Source: Pseudoalteromonas luteoviolacea S2607
GTDB lineage: Bacteria > Pseudomonadota > Gammaproteobacteria > Enterobacterales > Alteromonadaceae
DNA length: 64,000 nt
Direction of reading: 5' to 3'
Assembly (NCBI RefSeq): GCF_001625575.1
Contig: NZ_AUXV01000056.1
Location: 372,001 to 436,000, forward strand
This document shows, piece by piece, positions 9,082 to 18,479 of this stretch (positions within the stretch are counted from its first letter, which is position 1; each line of letters opens with the position of its first letter). The notes beneath the pieces are model-generated. The model ran no database searches. It had not been told where the DNA came from and saw nothing but the letters and a program-made list of their open reading frames with translations. Both the position numbers and the translations under genes were made by a program.

Positions 9082-9674
9082 ACTTGTACTCCAGAAGATG
9101 AGATTAGAGATGAGATATATTGCTTGGCCAGCAACTCGGCTTCTTTGAACGTTTCTTCGTCGGCTTTACTCAGCACCGCACGTAACCACAGCCCATCAAT
9201 CATAGCTGCGGCTAGCTTAGCAGCTTGCTGCGCTTCATCTTTCTCAAAATAGTGGAGAAATGAATACGCTAAGTTGCTATAGAGCCTTTTAGAATTAATA
9301 GCTTGTAAGCGATGCAGCTGCTCATCATGCATTGATTGCGACCAAAAACTTAGCCATGTTTTTGTCGTTTTGCTCTGTTGTTGGAGCATTGAGAAATTCG
9401 CTTCGACGATGAACATCAAACGCGTATGGGCATCGCTGTTTGGTTTAACTTTAGACAGCAAACTGGTTTTTAAGTTGGTCAGAAGGTAGCGAACGGTGGC
9501 CTCGATCAAGCCCTGCTTTCCACCAAAATAATGACTAATGATCCCTGAGGATAAACCTGCGCGTTTACTAATACTATTGATAGTCGTTGCATGCAAACCT
9601 AGCTCTGCAACTGATTCTAACGTCGCTTCTATTAGCTGCTGACGACGTATTGGTTCCATTCCGACTTTTGGCAT
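9078..9674 (-). CDS. betI: Choline-responsive repressor BetI
   Basis: A 198-residue TetR-family regulator. The start 'MPKVGMEPIRRQQLIEAT' parallels E. coli BetI (MPKLGMQSIRRRQLIDAT), and the helix-turn-helix 'TTINSISKRAGLSSGIISHYFGGK' is BetI-type. 'TWLSFWSQSMHDEQLHRLQ' and 'AAMIDGLWLRAVLS' match the ligand-binding part of the family. It is first gene of betI-betB-betA and sits directly behind a perfect palindrome (9682-9701), consistent with autorepression relieved by choline. The Shine-Dalgarno sequence is weak. Confidence 0.92.
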   Translation of the reverse strand: MPKVGMEPIRRQQLIEATLESVAELGLHATTINSISKRAGLSSGIISHYFGGKQGLIEATVRYLLTNLKTSLLSKVKPNSDAHTRLMFIVEANFSMLQQQSKTTKTWLSFWSQSMHDEQLHRLQAINSKRLYSNLAYSFLHYFEKDEAQQAAKLAAAMIDGLWLRAVLSKADEETFKEAELLAKQYISSLISSSGVQV

Positions 9675-9681
9675 AACTTTT

Positions 9682-9701
9682 TTAATTGAACGTTCAATTA
9701 A
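9682..9701. promoter_or_regulatory. BetI-type operator palindrome
   Basis: A perfect 20-bp palindrome with core ATTGAACGTTCAAT lies 7 bases before the betI start. TTGAACGTTCAA is the kind of symmetric element bound by BetI repressors. The palindrome would overlap the promoter or early leader of betI-betB-betA, fitting autorepression. Confidence 0.8.
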
Positions 9702-10002
9702 TTATAAATTATATAGACCTCTAATTATTATAACAATAAGCAATTCGTTAACATTTTTACCAAAAGCTTTGGTGAATTTATCAAAAAACACGTATGCCAT
9801 TGTTTTAATTAAGCAATAAGCCTATCCAAATGGCTGAATGTTAAGCTCCAAACTTACAGTACAATCAATAATTAGTTAGTATCCGAACAAAAATAGATAG
9901 CTCTCTAATTAAAACCTGTCGTTTTTTTGTCCTATAAGCATGCTGATGATACTGCGAAATGTATGCAACAATTAAATCCGGGGGCTATCGAAAGGTGACA
10001 AT
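9702..10002. other. Gene-free stretch between betI and the RND operon
   Basis: About 300 AT-rich bases between the promoter side of betI and the end of the efflux operon. I see no convincing gene: a small open frame that starts near 9959 only overlaps the end of the efflux gene and has no family resemblance. Promoters for betI must lie in the left part. Confidence 0.5.
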
Positions 10003-10033
10003 AAGCGCAACCTTAAAAGACAAGGTTGCGCTT
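10003..10033 (-). terminator. Stem-loop after the RND operon
   Basis: A perfect 12-bp stem (AAGCGCAACCTT / AAGGTTGCGCTT) with a 7-base loop starts 24 bases after the stop of the efflux pump gene. The following U-run on the minus strand is short (TTATTGT), but stem strength and position support a terminator. Confidence 0.65.
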
Positions 10034-10057
10034 ACGAGTTTGATACGCAGATTGCAG

Positions 10058-13000
10058 TTACGCCGCTTTTGGACTCAACTGTTTGCTAAAGTTTATAACT
10101 TTATCAGAAATAAGATAATTAACTGGCACCAAAATCAGCGTAATAAAGGTCGCAAACACAATACCAAAGCCCAGAGAGACGGCCATTGGGATTAAAAATT
10201 GTGCTTGGGTTTCTTGCTCAAATAACAGCGGCATTAAACCAAAGAATGTGGTAATACTAGTCAACATAACGGGCCTAAATCGTGCCGCTCCGGCAGTCAA
10301 TACGGCCTCCATCACCTCTTTGCCTCGAGACCTTTGTTTATTAATGTAGTCGACTAGAACCAGTGAGTCATTGACCACAACGCCTATCAGCGCCAGCATG
10401 CCCAATAAGCTCATAATCGTGAGCTCCATTGACATGATCCAATGACCAACCACCGAGCCGATTAGACCAAATGGGATCACACTCATCACGATTAGCGGTT
10501 GAACGTAAGATTTAAACGGGATCGCGAGCAAGGCGTAGATAATGAAAAATACGAACAATAATGCCCACCCTAACGAGCCAAACGACTCACGCTGCTCTTT
10601 GGCTTCCCCTTCCAGTGAGTGGGTTACCCCTGGGTACTGCAAAACAAGTTGATCTAAGAAAACCTTGAGCTCTTCTTGTAACACCGTCATGTTGGTATTC
10701 TGCTTTTCGATATCTGCCGTAATGTTGACTGTTCGATAGCGATCTATACGATAAATGTTCGACGGGCTTTGACCCGGTGTCAGTGTTGCAACATGGCTCA
10801 GCGGCACTGAAGCGGAGTTTGGAGTATCTATCAACAGAGTATTAAGCGTCGCTAAATTACTACGCTCTGCTAGAGGTAAACGTACCATCACTCTCACGTC
10901 ATCTCTGCCACGCTGGATCCGCTGAACCTGCGCGCCAAAAAACGCACTTCTAATTTGTCGAGATACATCTGTGCGGGTTAACCCCAGCGCCTTGCCCTGC
11001 TCTGTTAGTTCTATTTGTAGCTCTTCTTTACCATCGCTCAAGCTATCTGTGATATCAAATACGGTTGGAAAAGTCGCTAACTGCGCTTTGACTTTTTCAG
11101 CGGCGTCTTTCAGTACTTCAAGAGAGGTGCCAGTCATTTGTACATCAATCGGATCGCTAGAGCGCCCTATTTCAGCTCTAAACGTCAAGCTTTCGGCTCC
11201 TGGAATAACGCCGATGAGTGTTCGCCATTCTTTTACCAATTGCCGAGAATCAATTGAAGCTGAGCGAGATTCAGGCGGGGTTATTTCAAAACGCACTCGC
11301 CCGGAATTTGAAGCGCCACCACGCCCACCTGTTGTCGCTAAAATATGCGTTATAACACTTTCCCCAGTCTCTGGATCTGTGTACTTCTCTTTTAATAACT
11401 GCGCTTTATCTGACATTAAATCAATGTACTTTGCCGTAACTTCAAATGGGGTTCCCGTTGGTAAGGTCAGATTCGCTCTTACGGTTTCACTTGGAATGCG
11501 AGGGAAAAATATAAACTTGGTCCATCCGCTGGTAATGAGTGCAACAATAATCATGAAAACGCCAACAAATGCACTTAACGTGACCGCTTTGTTTGAAACC
11601 GCAACCTTCAAAGCTGGTTGATAATACTTTAAAATTGCACGTTCGAATCCATCAGCAAAGTTCTGTTGAAATTGGCTGAATTTATTCACTTTGCCTTTGT
11701 CTTTTCGCAATTTCAAATTCTTTAAGTGCGCGGGCAGTACGAATTTGGACTCAATCAAAGACATCAATAAAACAGGGATCACAACTGCCGGAATTTGCGC
11801 AAAAATGGCACCACGTACCCCATCAATAAATGCGAGCGGTAAAAATGCAGCCACCGTTGTTAAAATGCCAAAGGTAACGGGGGTTGCTACCTCTTGGGTG
11901 CCTTTAATCGCCGCCATTTCACCTGATTCCGAGCTGTTGAGATGCGTGTATATGTTTTCACCTGTTACTATTGCATCATCTACGACAATACCAAGTACAA
12001 GGATGAACCCAAACAAGCTCATTATATTCAAACTCATACCAAAGAGTGGCAACGCAATAAACGCCCCCATAAACGATACTGGGATGCCAATAAAAACCCA
12101 AAACGCAATCGCAGGTCTAAGAAAAAGCGTAAGTAATGCAAGGACCAGAATACCACCTTGCAATGCATTAGAAGTCAGTGTGGCAATACGCTTTTTGACA
12201 ATGACAGAGTCATCATCCCAGTAACTCAGCTCGTAGCCGTAGGGTAATGAATCTTGGCGATTTTCTATATAGCTTTTAACTTTATCAGCAACCTCGATGG
12301 CGCTTTGTTGACCAATGCGATACACCTCAATAAAGGCGGCTTGTTTCCCGTTAAACCGGGTTCTAACCGGCGTTTCTTCAAAGCCATCAATGATATTGGC
12401 CACATCAGACAGGTAAATTACCGAACCATCTGCATTGGTTTTTATCGCAATATTCGCAAATTCATCTTTACGGTATGCCTGTCCCTTTGAGCGCAGTAAT
12501 ATATCTCCACCTGACGACTTTAAGTTTCCTGCGGATATGTCCGCACTAGACTTCCCAATCAGATCAGCAATCTGATTTATGGTTAATTCATATTGCCGTA
12601 GCTTGTCTTGGCTAACTTCTATCGCCACTTCATAATCACGCACGCCGTCTAAATCGACTTGTGTGACGCCAGGTATACGTAACAAATCGTCTCTCACCTG
12701 TTCAGCAAACTCTCGCGTTTCCTTTTCTGAGTAGCTTCCAGCTACGGTTACCGTAATGACATCCCTTTTACGCTCAGCAAGTGAAATGACTGGTTTTTCG
12801 GCATCTGCTGGGAAAGTATTGATTGCATCGACTCTACTTTTTACATCTGCCAGCATTTCACGGGGGTCATAACCGTTTTCGACCTCTATCGTGACATTTG
12901 CAGATCCCTCAGCAGAGCGGCTTGAAATCTTTTCGATGCCCTCTAAGTCTTGTACAGCTTCCTCTATTCGGATCGAAACACCTTGTTCGACATCTTCAGG

Positions 13001-13162
13001 TGTGGCACCTCTGAGTGTCATACTGATGCTGATCCTATCCGTTTCAAATGACGGAAAAACTTCTAATGGAATTTTTGTAGATAGCGCAAATAAACCTCCA
13101 AACAAAATAGAGATCATAAGCAAGTTGGCGGCAACTGAATTTCGAGTAAACCAAGCAATCAT
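10058..13162 (-). CDS. RND efflux pump subunit, HAE1/AcrB type
   Basis: A 1034-residue inner-membrane proton antiporter. The N-terminus 'MIAWFTRNSVAANLLMISILFGGLFAL' is the first helix, followed by a large periplasmic domain (about 35-330), helices 2-6 with the proton-relay Asp pair in 'GIVVDDAIVTGEN', a second periplasmic domain, and helices 8-12 with 'LIGVVVNDSLVLVDYIN'. The sequence resembles the AcrB/MexB/CzcA superfamily branch usually annotated as HAE1 efflux; the substrate cannot be read from it. The start overlaps the end of the adaptor gene as ATGA, so it is translationally coupled to its partner. Confidence 0.9.
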   Translation of the reverse strand: MIAWFTRNSVAANLLMISILFGGLFALSTKIPLEVFPSFETDRISISMTLRGATPEDVEQGVSIRIEEAVQDLEGIEKISSRSAEGSANVTIEVENGYDPREMLADVKSRVDAINTFPADAEKPVISLAERKRDVITVTVAGSYSEKETREFAEQVRDDLLRIPGVTQVDLDGVRDYEVAIEVSQDKLRQYELTINQIADLIGKSSADISAGNLKSSGGDILLRSKGQAYRKDEFANIAIKTNADGSVIYLSDVANIIDGFEETPVRTRFNGKQAAFIEVYRIGQQSAIEVADKVKSYIENRQDSLPYGYELSYWDDDSVIVKKRIATLTSNALQGGILVLALLTLFLRPAIAFWVFIGIPVSFMGAFIALPLFGMSLNIMSLFGFILVLGIVVDDAIVTGENIYTHLNSSESGEMAAIKGTQEVATPVTFGILTTVAAFLPLAFIDGVRGAIFAQIPAVVIPVLLMSLIESKFVLPAHLKNLKLRKDKGKVNKFSQFQQNFADGFERAILKYYQPALKVAVSNKAVTLSAFVGVFMIIVALITSGWTKFIFFPRIPSETVRANLTLPTGTPFEVTAKYIDLMSDKAQLLKEKYTDPETGESVITHILATTGGRGGASNSGRVRFEITPPESRSASIDSRQLVKEWRTLIGVIPGAESLTFRAEIGRSSDPIDVQMTGTSLEVLKDAAEKVKAQLATFPTVFDITDSLSDGKEELQIELTEQGKALGLTRTDVSRQIRSAFFGAQVQRIQRGRDDVRVMVRLPLAERSNLATLNTLLIDTPNSASVPLSHVATLTPGQSPSNIYRIDRYRTVNITADIEKQNTNMTVLQEELKVFLDQLVLQYPGVTHSLEGEAKEQRESFGSLGWALLFVFFIIYALLAIPFKSYVQPLIVMSVIPFGLIGSVVGHWIMSMELTIMSLLGMLALIGVVVNDSLVLVDYINKQRSRGKEVMEAVLTAGAARFRPVMLTSITTFFGLMPLLFEQETQAQFLIPMAVSLGFGIVFATFITLILVPVNYLISDKVINFSKQLSPKAA

Positions 13163-14472
13163 ATGCCCTTCTCCTGCGTTTTTTGCAGTCTTTCAGCTAA
13201 AACTTGCTCTACACTAACGCCGCGCTCTGCTGCTATTTTTTCCACTCTGCGCTGCTGCTTTTCAGTCAGTTGCTCCCAGCTTCTCGCCTTACTTTTGTCT
13301 TTTTGCAGCGACGGGTTCATAACGGCTACACGAGTTCCTGAACTTACTTGGCCAAGAGGCGTTGTCACTAACCTCATGCCTTCAGACAAACCCGACTTAA
13401 TAATCGCGCGCTCATCACTTTGCCAAGCAAGTGTGACATCTCTTCGCATCAGTAGGTTGTTGTTATCTAATACATAAACGTAGCTGCCTTGGTAAATTGC
13501 ACTGTTGGGAATACTGATTGCCTTACTGAGTGTTCGGCCAGTTATCTCTGCATTCACGTATTGACCAATTTTTATGGCAAAGTTGTCTTGTCGCTTAACT
13601 GAATATGGGTCGTCAATCTGCGCGACCACATATAACTGCTGAGACTGCTCACTAATGGCACCTTCAGTTCGTACAATGTTGCCAATCCACTGTTGCTCAA
13701 TGCCCAAATCAGAGCTTAATATTACTTCGGCAAGCTCGCCATGCTGTGTCCCCTCTCTAGACTGTTCCGGTAATGTTAAAAACACCAAATCTCTATTGTT
13801 TATCGGTAGCCTAACTTCCACATAGTCAATGGCATAAATTTCAGCGAGTTGGCTATTCGTCGAGATCACCTGTCCAAGGTCAACTTTTTTACTCAAAATA
13901 CGACCAGCAAATGGAGCGATTATTTGCGTTCGCTCAAGCGCCAACTCTGCTTGAGCAAGCTTCGCCTGTGCCGAAAGTACATTTGCCTGCTGCGCGGCTA
14001 ATTGTGGTTTTCGCAGCACCAATTCGCTGGGTTTAGTCCCATCGCCTAGCCTTTGCCAATCAATTTCAGCTTGCTTTCCACGCGCTTCTTCCTCTAGAAG
14101 GCTTTGCTGTGCGCTCAACAGCGTTGCTTTAGCTACTTGTACCTCAGCTCTGTAATCTCGGTCGTCGATACGCAGTAGCAATTCACCTTTTTCGAAAAAT
14201 CCTCCATCTCTAAAGCTATCGTTTATTTCGCTTATCTGGCCTGAAACTTGCGCCACCAGCATGCTTTGCGTTCGAGGCTGTACAACGCCATAACTCCTGA
14301 TTTTCATCGTAAAAGGGGCTGCAGAAATGGTTTCAAAATCTACCGTCATTTGCGCTTGAGGTTTACCTTGACCGCGCTTTGCCTTTGGAGGATTAGAAGT
14401 GATAAAAATCACCAACACAATTGATATAGCCAATACAGCTAATGGCAAAATAAATTTTTTAACTAGATTCAT
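13159..14472 (-). CDS. RND efflux periplasmic adaptor (HlyD/MFP family)
   Basis: Membrane-fusion protein linking the pump to an outer-membrane channel. After a basic N-terminus and one hydrophobic anchor ('FILPLAVLAISIVLVIFI'), the lipoyl-like half 'GVVQPRTQSMLVAQVSGQI' begins, then a coiled-coil hairpin ('EVQVAKATLLSAQQSLLEEEARGKQAE'), the second lipoyl half 'APFAGRILSKKVDLGQVIS' and a beta-barrel region. The C-terminal 40 residues are highly charged. I chose ATG at 14472, preceded by GAGGA about 8-9 bases upstream; an upstream extension to 14535 lies inside the previous gene. It overlaps that gene by 14 bases. Confidence 0.87.
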   Translation of the reverse strand: MNLVKKFILPLAVLAISIVLVIFITSNPPKAKRGQGKPQAQMTVDFETISAAPFTMKIRSYGVVQPRTQSMLVAQVSGQISEINDSFRDGGFFEKGELLLRIDDRDYRAEVQVAKATLLSAQQSLLEEEARGKQAEIDWQRLGDGTKPSELVLRKPQLAAQQANVLSAQAKLAQAELALERTQIIAPFAGRILSKKVDLGQVISTNSQLAEIYAIDYVEVRLPINNRDLVFLTLPEQSREGTQHGELAEVILSSDLGIEQQWIGNIVRTEGAISEQSQQLYVVAQIDDPYSVKRQDNFAIKIGQYVNAEITGRTLSKAISIPNSAIYQGSYVYVLDNNNLLMRRDVTLAWQSDERAIIKSGLSEGMRLVTTPLGQVSSGTRVAVMNPSLQKDKSKARSWEQLTEKQQRRVEKIAAERGVSVEQVLAERLQKTQEKGI

Positions 14473-15859
14473 TATTGTTTTCCTCAGGCTGAGATAATTT
14501 AAAGTCTCCGCCCAATGCGAGATGGAGCGCCACACGATTTTTAATTAATTCATTTTTTATTGAAATGAGACTGCTTTGCGCTTCAAACGAACGCTTTTGT
14601 GCATCTAACACTGTGGTGTAACTAACCAGACCTTTTTGATATTGCTCAAAAGATAATTGTTCAGCCAATTTAGCGTTTTTCTCTGAAATCAGCGTTTCTG
14701 AATATCTGGTGCGTAATGCTTGTTCTTGGCTTATTCCATTTTCAACTTCTGTAAATGCGTCTTGTAGACTATCGAGGTAAGACAACTCTTGTGCTTTCAA
14801 TTGCACCCGAGCTAACTCTTCATTGGCAGCCAGTCGGCCTGCATTAAATAGCGGCGCCGAGATACCGGATAATAATGACCAGCCTGCTGAAGACATTGAA
14901 AAGGCGTCATTAAAGTTGATGCTACTGGAGCCATAATTCGCAGTTAAATTGATACTCGGGAAACGACTTTTGTGCGCGAAAGCAAGTGCCGCGTCTTGTG
15001 CTAAAAGTTGATACCAACTTGATAACAAAGCAGGTTTACGACTAACCAGCTCGGAGGGTACACCCATGGTGATGTTTGAATTTAATAATGGTAAATCAGC
15101 TTCCACTAACAACTGAGCGCTGGGATATTCACCGATTAAGCGCTCAAGGCTTCTTTTTCTTTCGCTGACTAAAGCGCCCTGCTGAGCAACTTTTGCTTGC
15201 TCGTTGCTGTACTCATTGCGAGTTAAATACACATCTAAAGCACTATTTAATCCTTGTTTGTAACCATTTTCGATAATGTCCAAGTTTTGCTCGACGAGCT
15301 CTAAGCGCTGATAAAGCAACTCTAACTGCTTTTGTCCTTCAATTACTGAGAACCAACTTATCACCACATCTGCAACCAAGTTATATTGTTGCTGCATAAA
15401 CCCGGCTTGGCTAGTCATGACCTCCAAATTGGCTTGGCGCTCATCAGCAGCCAGTTTCCCCCACAAATCTAACTCATAGCTGGCTTTCAGACCAAGTCCA
15501 TGGGTGGTAGAAAGTGCTCCGGTATTTGCAGCTTTACGTCTTGCGCTATCAAACGAAACTTCAAGGCTTGGCCAAAGTGCACTGCCTGTGGCAATTAACC
15601 TTTGACGAGCCGCTTCAATCTCTGTTGCTTGTTTGGCAATTGATAAATTGTTACTCAAAGCCTGTGCTACCAACTCGTGCACTTGCGGGTTTTCAAGCTG
15701 TGTTAACCAGCTTTGCTGTACTTCACCCTGAGTATGCGTTTGCAGCCACTTATCAGGTATTTTTAGTTCGCTTCGGTAGTTTTCTGCGATTTGAGCAGTC
15801 GAATTACAACCAACTAAAACGCCTGATACAGCAACAACAAGCACTATGTTTTGCCACAT
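14459..15859 (-). CDS. Outer-membrane efflux lipoprotein, TolC/NodT family
   Basis: A 466-residue outer-membrane factor, first gene of the three-gene efflux operon. The N-terminus 'MWQNIVLVVAVSGVLVGCNS' is a lipoprotein signal with a lipobox ending in Cys18. Two repeats of long helices follow, with typical motifs 'LVAQALSNNLSIAKQATEIEAARQRL', 'ASYELDLWGKLAADERQA' and 'ISAPLFNAGRLAANEELARVQLKAQELSYLDSLQDAFTEVENGI'. These are characteristic of NodT-type channels. A complete tripartite pump (channel, adaptor, RND pump) is therefore encoded here. Confidence 0.9.
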   Translation of the reverse strand: MWQNIVLVVAVSGVLVGCNSTAQIAENYRSELKIPDKWLQTHTQGEVQQSWLTQLENPQVHELVAQALSNNLSIAKQATEIEAARQRLIATGSALWPSLEVSFDSARRKAANTGALSTTHGLGLKASYELDLWGKLAADERQANLEVMTSQAGFMQQQYNLVADVVISWFSVIEGQKQLELLYQRLELVEQNLDIIENGYKQGLNSALDVYLTRNEYSNEQAKVAQQGALVSERKRSLERLIGEYPSAQLLVEADLPLLNSNITMGVPSELVSRKPALLSSWYQLLAQDAALAFAHKSRFPSINLTANYGSSSINFNDAFSMSSAGWSLLSGISAPLFNAGRLAANEELARVQLKAQELSYLDSLQDAFTEVENGISQEQALRTRYSETLISEKNAKLAEQLSFEQYQKGLVSYTTVLDAQKRSFEAQSSLISIKNELIKNRVALHLALGGDFKLSQPEENNNESS

Positions 15860-16334
15860 TATTCTCTATTCCTAAAGAGTCTATGAATATTATTTTAGTT
15901 TAGTGTGCGACAAAGCGATGACTCAACAAACTTTACATAGCCTTACAATCGCTCAAATTTTGCCAAAAATAGTTTATAGCTTGTACTCATTGAGCACGAA
16001 AATAGATCAACGAACTTTTCAGCCCCGGATAAAACACAAAGCAATGTTAAAGAAGAGAGAGAATAGACCGATAGTAGTTCTTAGAACAAACGGCTAGCTA
16101 CCATGATACTGCGTCGCATAACTAGAAAGTGCGCTTTAAAATCAAAAGCAGCATCGGTGACATCTCTTGCCAGCATTTGCCATGAACCAATTAAAGCTGA
16201 AGCCAATTTAACTCATCGCACTCCTAGATACAGGATAAAAGGACCCCTTACGAGATATACGCTGAATTTTTATTACCTGCGAAAAGCTTGAGTTACTCTC
16301 AAACCAACGGCAAGGGATAGATTTGTATTGATGT
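15860..16334. other. Gene-free interval upstream of the efflux operon
   Basis: About 475 bases between the start of the efflux operon and the end of fadJ. Two plus-strand open frames of 64 and 62 codons (15903 and 16103) have no recognisable family, no ribosome-binding site and odd basic composition, so I do not call them genes. The efflux promoter should lie at the left edge. No clear palindromic operator was seen. Confidence 0.5.
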
Positions 16335-16364
16335 AAAAAAACACCCCAATAATTGGGGTGTTTT
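16335..16364 (-). terminator. Rho-independent terminator after fadJ
   Basis: AAAACACCCCAA and TTGGGGTGTTTT form a 12-bp stem with a 3-base loop, 12 bases after the fadJ stop. On the minus strand it is followed by an uninterrupted run of Ts. Confidence 0.9.
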
Positions 16365-16376
16365 CAAAGTTGAACT

Positions 16377-18479
16377 TTAGCCGTAATAACCTTCGCCAGC
16401 CTCAGCTTTGGCTCTTAGCGGTTCAGAAGGTGTGAACACCTCATTCTCTGTTGCATAGGTCGAAAGCTCAGAGCAAACTTTATTGATACCGCGTTTATCC
16501 ATATAACTAAATGGGCCGCCCAAGAATGGTGGGAACCCTATACCAAAAATAGCTCCAATATCACCGTCACGCGCTGATGCAATAATCCCCTCATCAAGAC
16601 ACCTTGAGGCCTCATTCAGCATTTGAGCAACACAACGGTTGGCAATTTCTTGCTTGTTTAGCCTTGGCGCTTGGGTAATGCCTAGCAGCTCATAGACTGA
16701 CTCATCCACTTTTTTACCCTTCTTGCCTTCGTAAGAGTAAAAACCTCTGCCCGTTTTGCGACCCAAGCGCTTGTTATCTATCATACGCTCGAAGGCATTT
16801 GGCGCCTTAAATCGCTCTCCTAGTTCTTTTTCAAGAATTGGGGCTATTTTTGAACCAATATCTATGCCGACTTCGTCAAGTAACGCCAACGGCCCAACAG
16901 GGAAACCGAATTCAACCAACGCAGCATCAATTTTCTCAATTGGCTCGCCTGCTAATAGCAAGTTAGCAGCTTCATTGACATATGGCGCGAGTATTCGGTT
17001 GACGTAAAAACCAGCTTTGTCTTTAACAACAATTGGTGTTTTACCTTGTTTACGTGAGAAATTGACTGTTTTTGAAATAGTCTCTTCAGAGGTGCCTTCG
17101 TGAGGAATAATCTCTACCAGTGGCATTTTCTCCACAGGAGAGAAATAATGTAAACCAATTACATTTTCTGGGCGTGCCGCCTTTTCAGCAATCTGGGCAA
17201 TCGGCAACGACGAAGTGTTACTTGCAAATATCGTGCTTTGAGAACATTCTTTTTCGATGTCTGCAACCATCCCTTGCTTAAGGGCAAGATCTTCAAAGAC
17301 CGCTTCAATCACAATATCGATATCTTTAAAACCACTGTAATCCGTTGTGCCTGTGATGCTATTCATGGTCGACTGCATCTCAGCTTTAGATAGAATACGG
17401 CGCTTTTGTTTTTTCGATAAAATCTTGTAGCTATAGTTTAGCGCATTACTGATCCCTTGATGGGCAACATCTTTAATGCGCACGCGTACGCCTGCTTTAG
17501 CAGCACTTACGTGGGTAATACCAGCACCCATCAAGCCGCCGCCCAGTACCGCAGCGCGTTCAATCTTTGCGTTACTGTCGCTTTGCCACTCTTTTTTCAT
17601 TTCTGTGGTCGCGAAGAAAATACCACGCAATGAACGAGATACTTCAGTCATTACTAAATCTGCAAAACCTTCAGCTTCAGTTTTGTAAGCTTTTAATTCG
17701 TCCAGTTCTACAGAAGCTCTTACCGCTTTGATAATTGCAAAAGGCGCTGGGTAATGTCCACCCGTTTTCTTTTCAACATTTTCTTGCGCTTTTTTGAAAA
17801 TCACATTTCTGCCAAACGGATTTGATTCCAAGAGCTGGCTTAACTTGTCTAGTTTCGGTTTACGTGGCTTTGGTTTTCCTTTTCTTGCCAGTTTTACCGC
17901 AACATCCATTAAAATACTTTGAGGTACACAGTCATCAACCAATCCCGTTTTGCTCGCCTGTTTAGCCCTAACTTGTTTACCAGTGAGCATCCACTCCAGT
18001 GCTTTTTGAATACCGACAAGTTTAGGAAGCCTTTGCGTGCCACCGCCACCAGGCAGTAAGCCCAATTGAACCTCAGGTAACCCAAGTTTAGTTTTGTCAT
18101 CACTTGTACAAACTCGATAATCACAAGCCAAAGCAAACTCTAGTCCACCACCGAGCGCAGCACCATGGATAGCTGCTACAGTCGGGTAAGGTAGCGCCTT
18201 CATTTTAAAAAATGCTTGCTGGCACATTTCAGAAAGGCGTAGTGCATCTTCGCGAGTATTTGCATTGTCTAGCATTTTAATATCAGCACCAGCAATAAAG
18301 TTATCTGATTTACCGCTGATAAATACCATACCTGTTACATCGTCGTTTCTACCTTGCTCTAAGATCTCCAGCAACTCATCGGCAAATGAATCACGCAGCG
18401 TGTTCATTTTTTCACCGGGCACATCGATTGTAACTAACGCTACTTTGTGACTATTCAATTCATAACTAAATACTGACAT
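16377..18479 (-). CDS. fadJ: Fatty acid oxidation complex alpha subunit FadJ
   Basis: A 700-residue bifunctional enoyl-CoA hydratase / 3-hydroxyacyl-CoA dehydrogenase. The N-terminal crotonase part has the oxyanion segments 'NFIAGADIKML' and 'AAIHGAALGGGLEFALACDYRV', and 'GLPEVQLGLLPGGGGTQRLP' with a catalytic Glu. The dehydrogenase half starts with the NAD loop 'AVLGGGLMGAGI' and contains 'GLHYFSPVEKMPLVEII' with the catalytic His, then 'KDKAGFYVNRILAPYVNEA'. Length and the lack of an FadB-type N-terminal extension favour FadJ, as does pairing with fadI. The gene begins exactly where fadI ends. Confidence 0.92.
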   Translation of the reverse strand: MSVFSYELNSHKVALVTIDVPGEKMNTLRDSFADELLEILEQGRNDDVTGMVFISGKSDNFIAGADIKMLDNANTREDALRLSEMCQQAFFKMKALPYPTVAAIHGAALGGGLEFALACDYRVCTSDDKTKLGLPEVQLGLLPGGGGTQRLPKLVGIQKALEWMLTGKQVRAKQASKTGLVDDCVPQSILMDVAVKLARKGKPKPRKPKLDKLSQLLESNPFGRNVIFKKAQENVEKKTGGHYPAPFAIIKAVRASVELDELKAYKTEAEGFADLVMTEVSRSLRGIFFATTEMKKEWQSDSNAKIERAAVLGGGLMGAGITHVSAAKAGVRVRIKDVAHQGISNALNYSYKILSKKQKRRILSKAEMQSTMNSITGTTDYSGFKDIDIVIEAVFEDLALKQGMVADIEKECSQSTIFASNTSSLPIAQIAEKAARPENVIGLHYFSPVEKMPLVEIIPHEGTSEETISKTVNFSRKQGKTPIVVKDKAGFYVNRILAPYVNEAANLLLAGEPIEKIDAALVEFGFPVGPLALLDEVGIDIGSKIAPILEKELGERFKAPNAFERMIDNKRLGRKTGRGFYSYEGKKGKKVDESVYELLGITQAPRLNKQEIANRCVAQMLNEASRCLDEGIIASARDGDIGAIFGIGFPPFLGGPFSYMDKRGINKVCSELSTYATENEVFTPSEPLRAKAEAGEGYYG

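Noticed and set aside
10971..12224. Long plus-strand frames inside the RND pump gene
   Set aside because: They are antisense shadows of a clear RND coding sequence and resemble no protein.
10058..15859. Efflux operon as a target of the BaeR-like regulator
   Set aside because: The pump is not adjacent to the two-component genes and I could not identify a BaeR box upstream of 15859.
15903..16291. Two small plus-strand open frames upstream of the efflux operon
   Set aside because: No family resemblance, no ribosome-binding site, unusual composition; probably chance frames.
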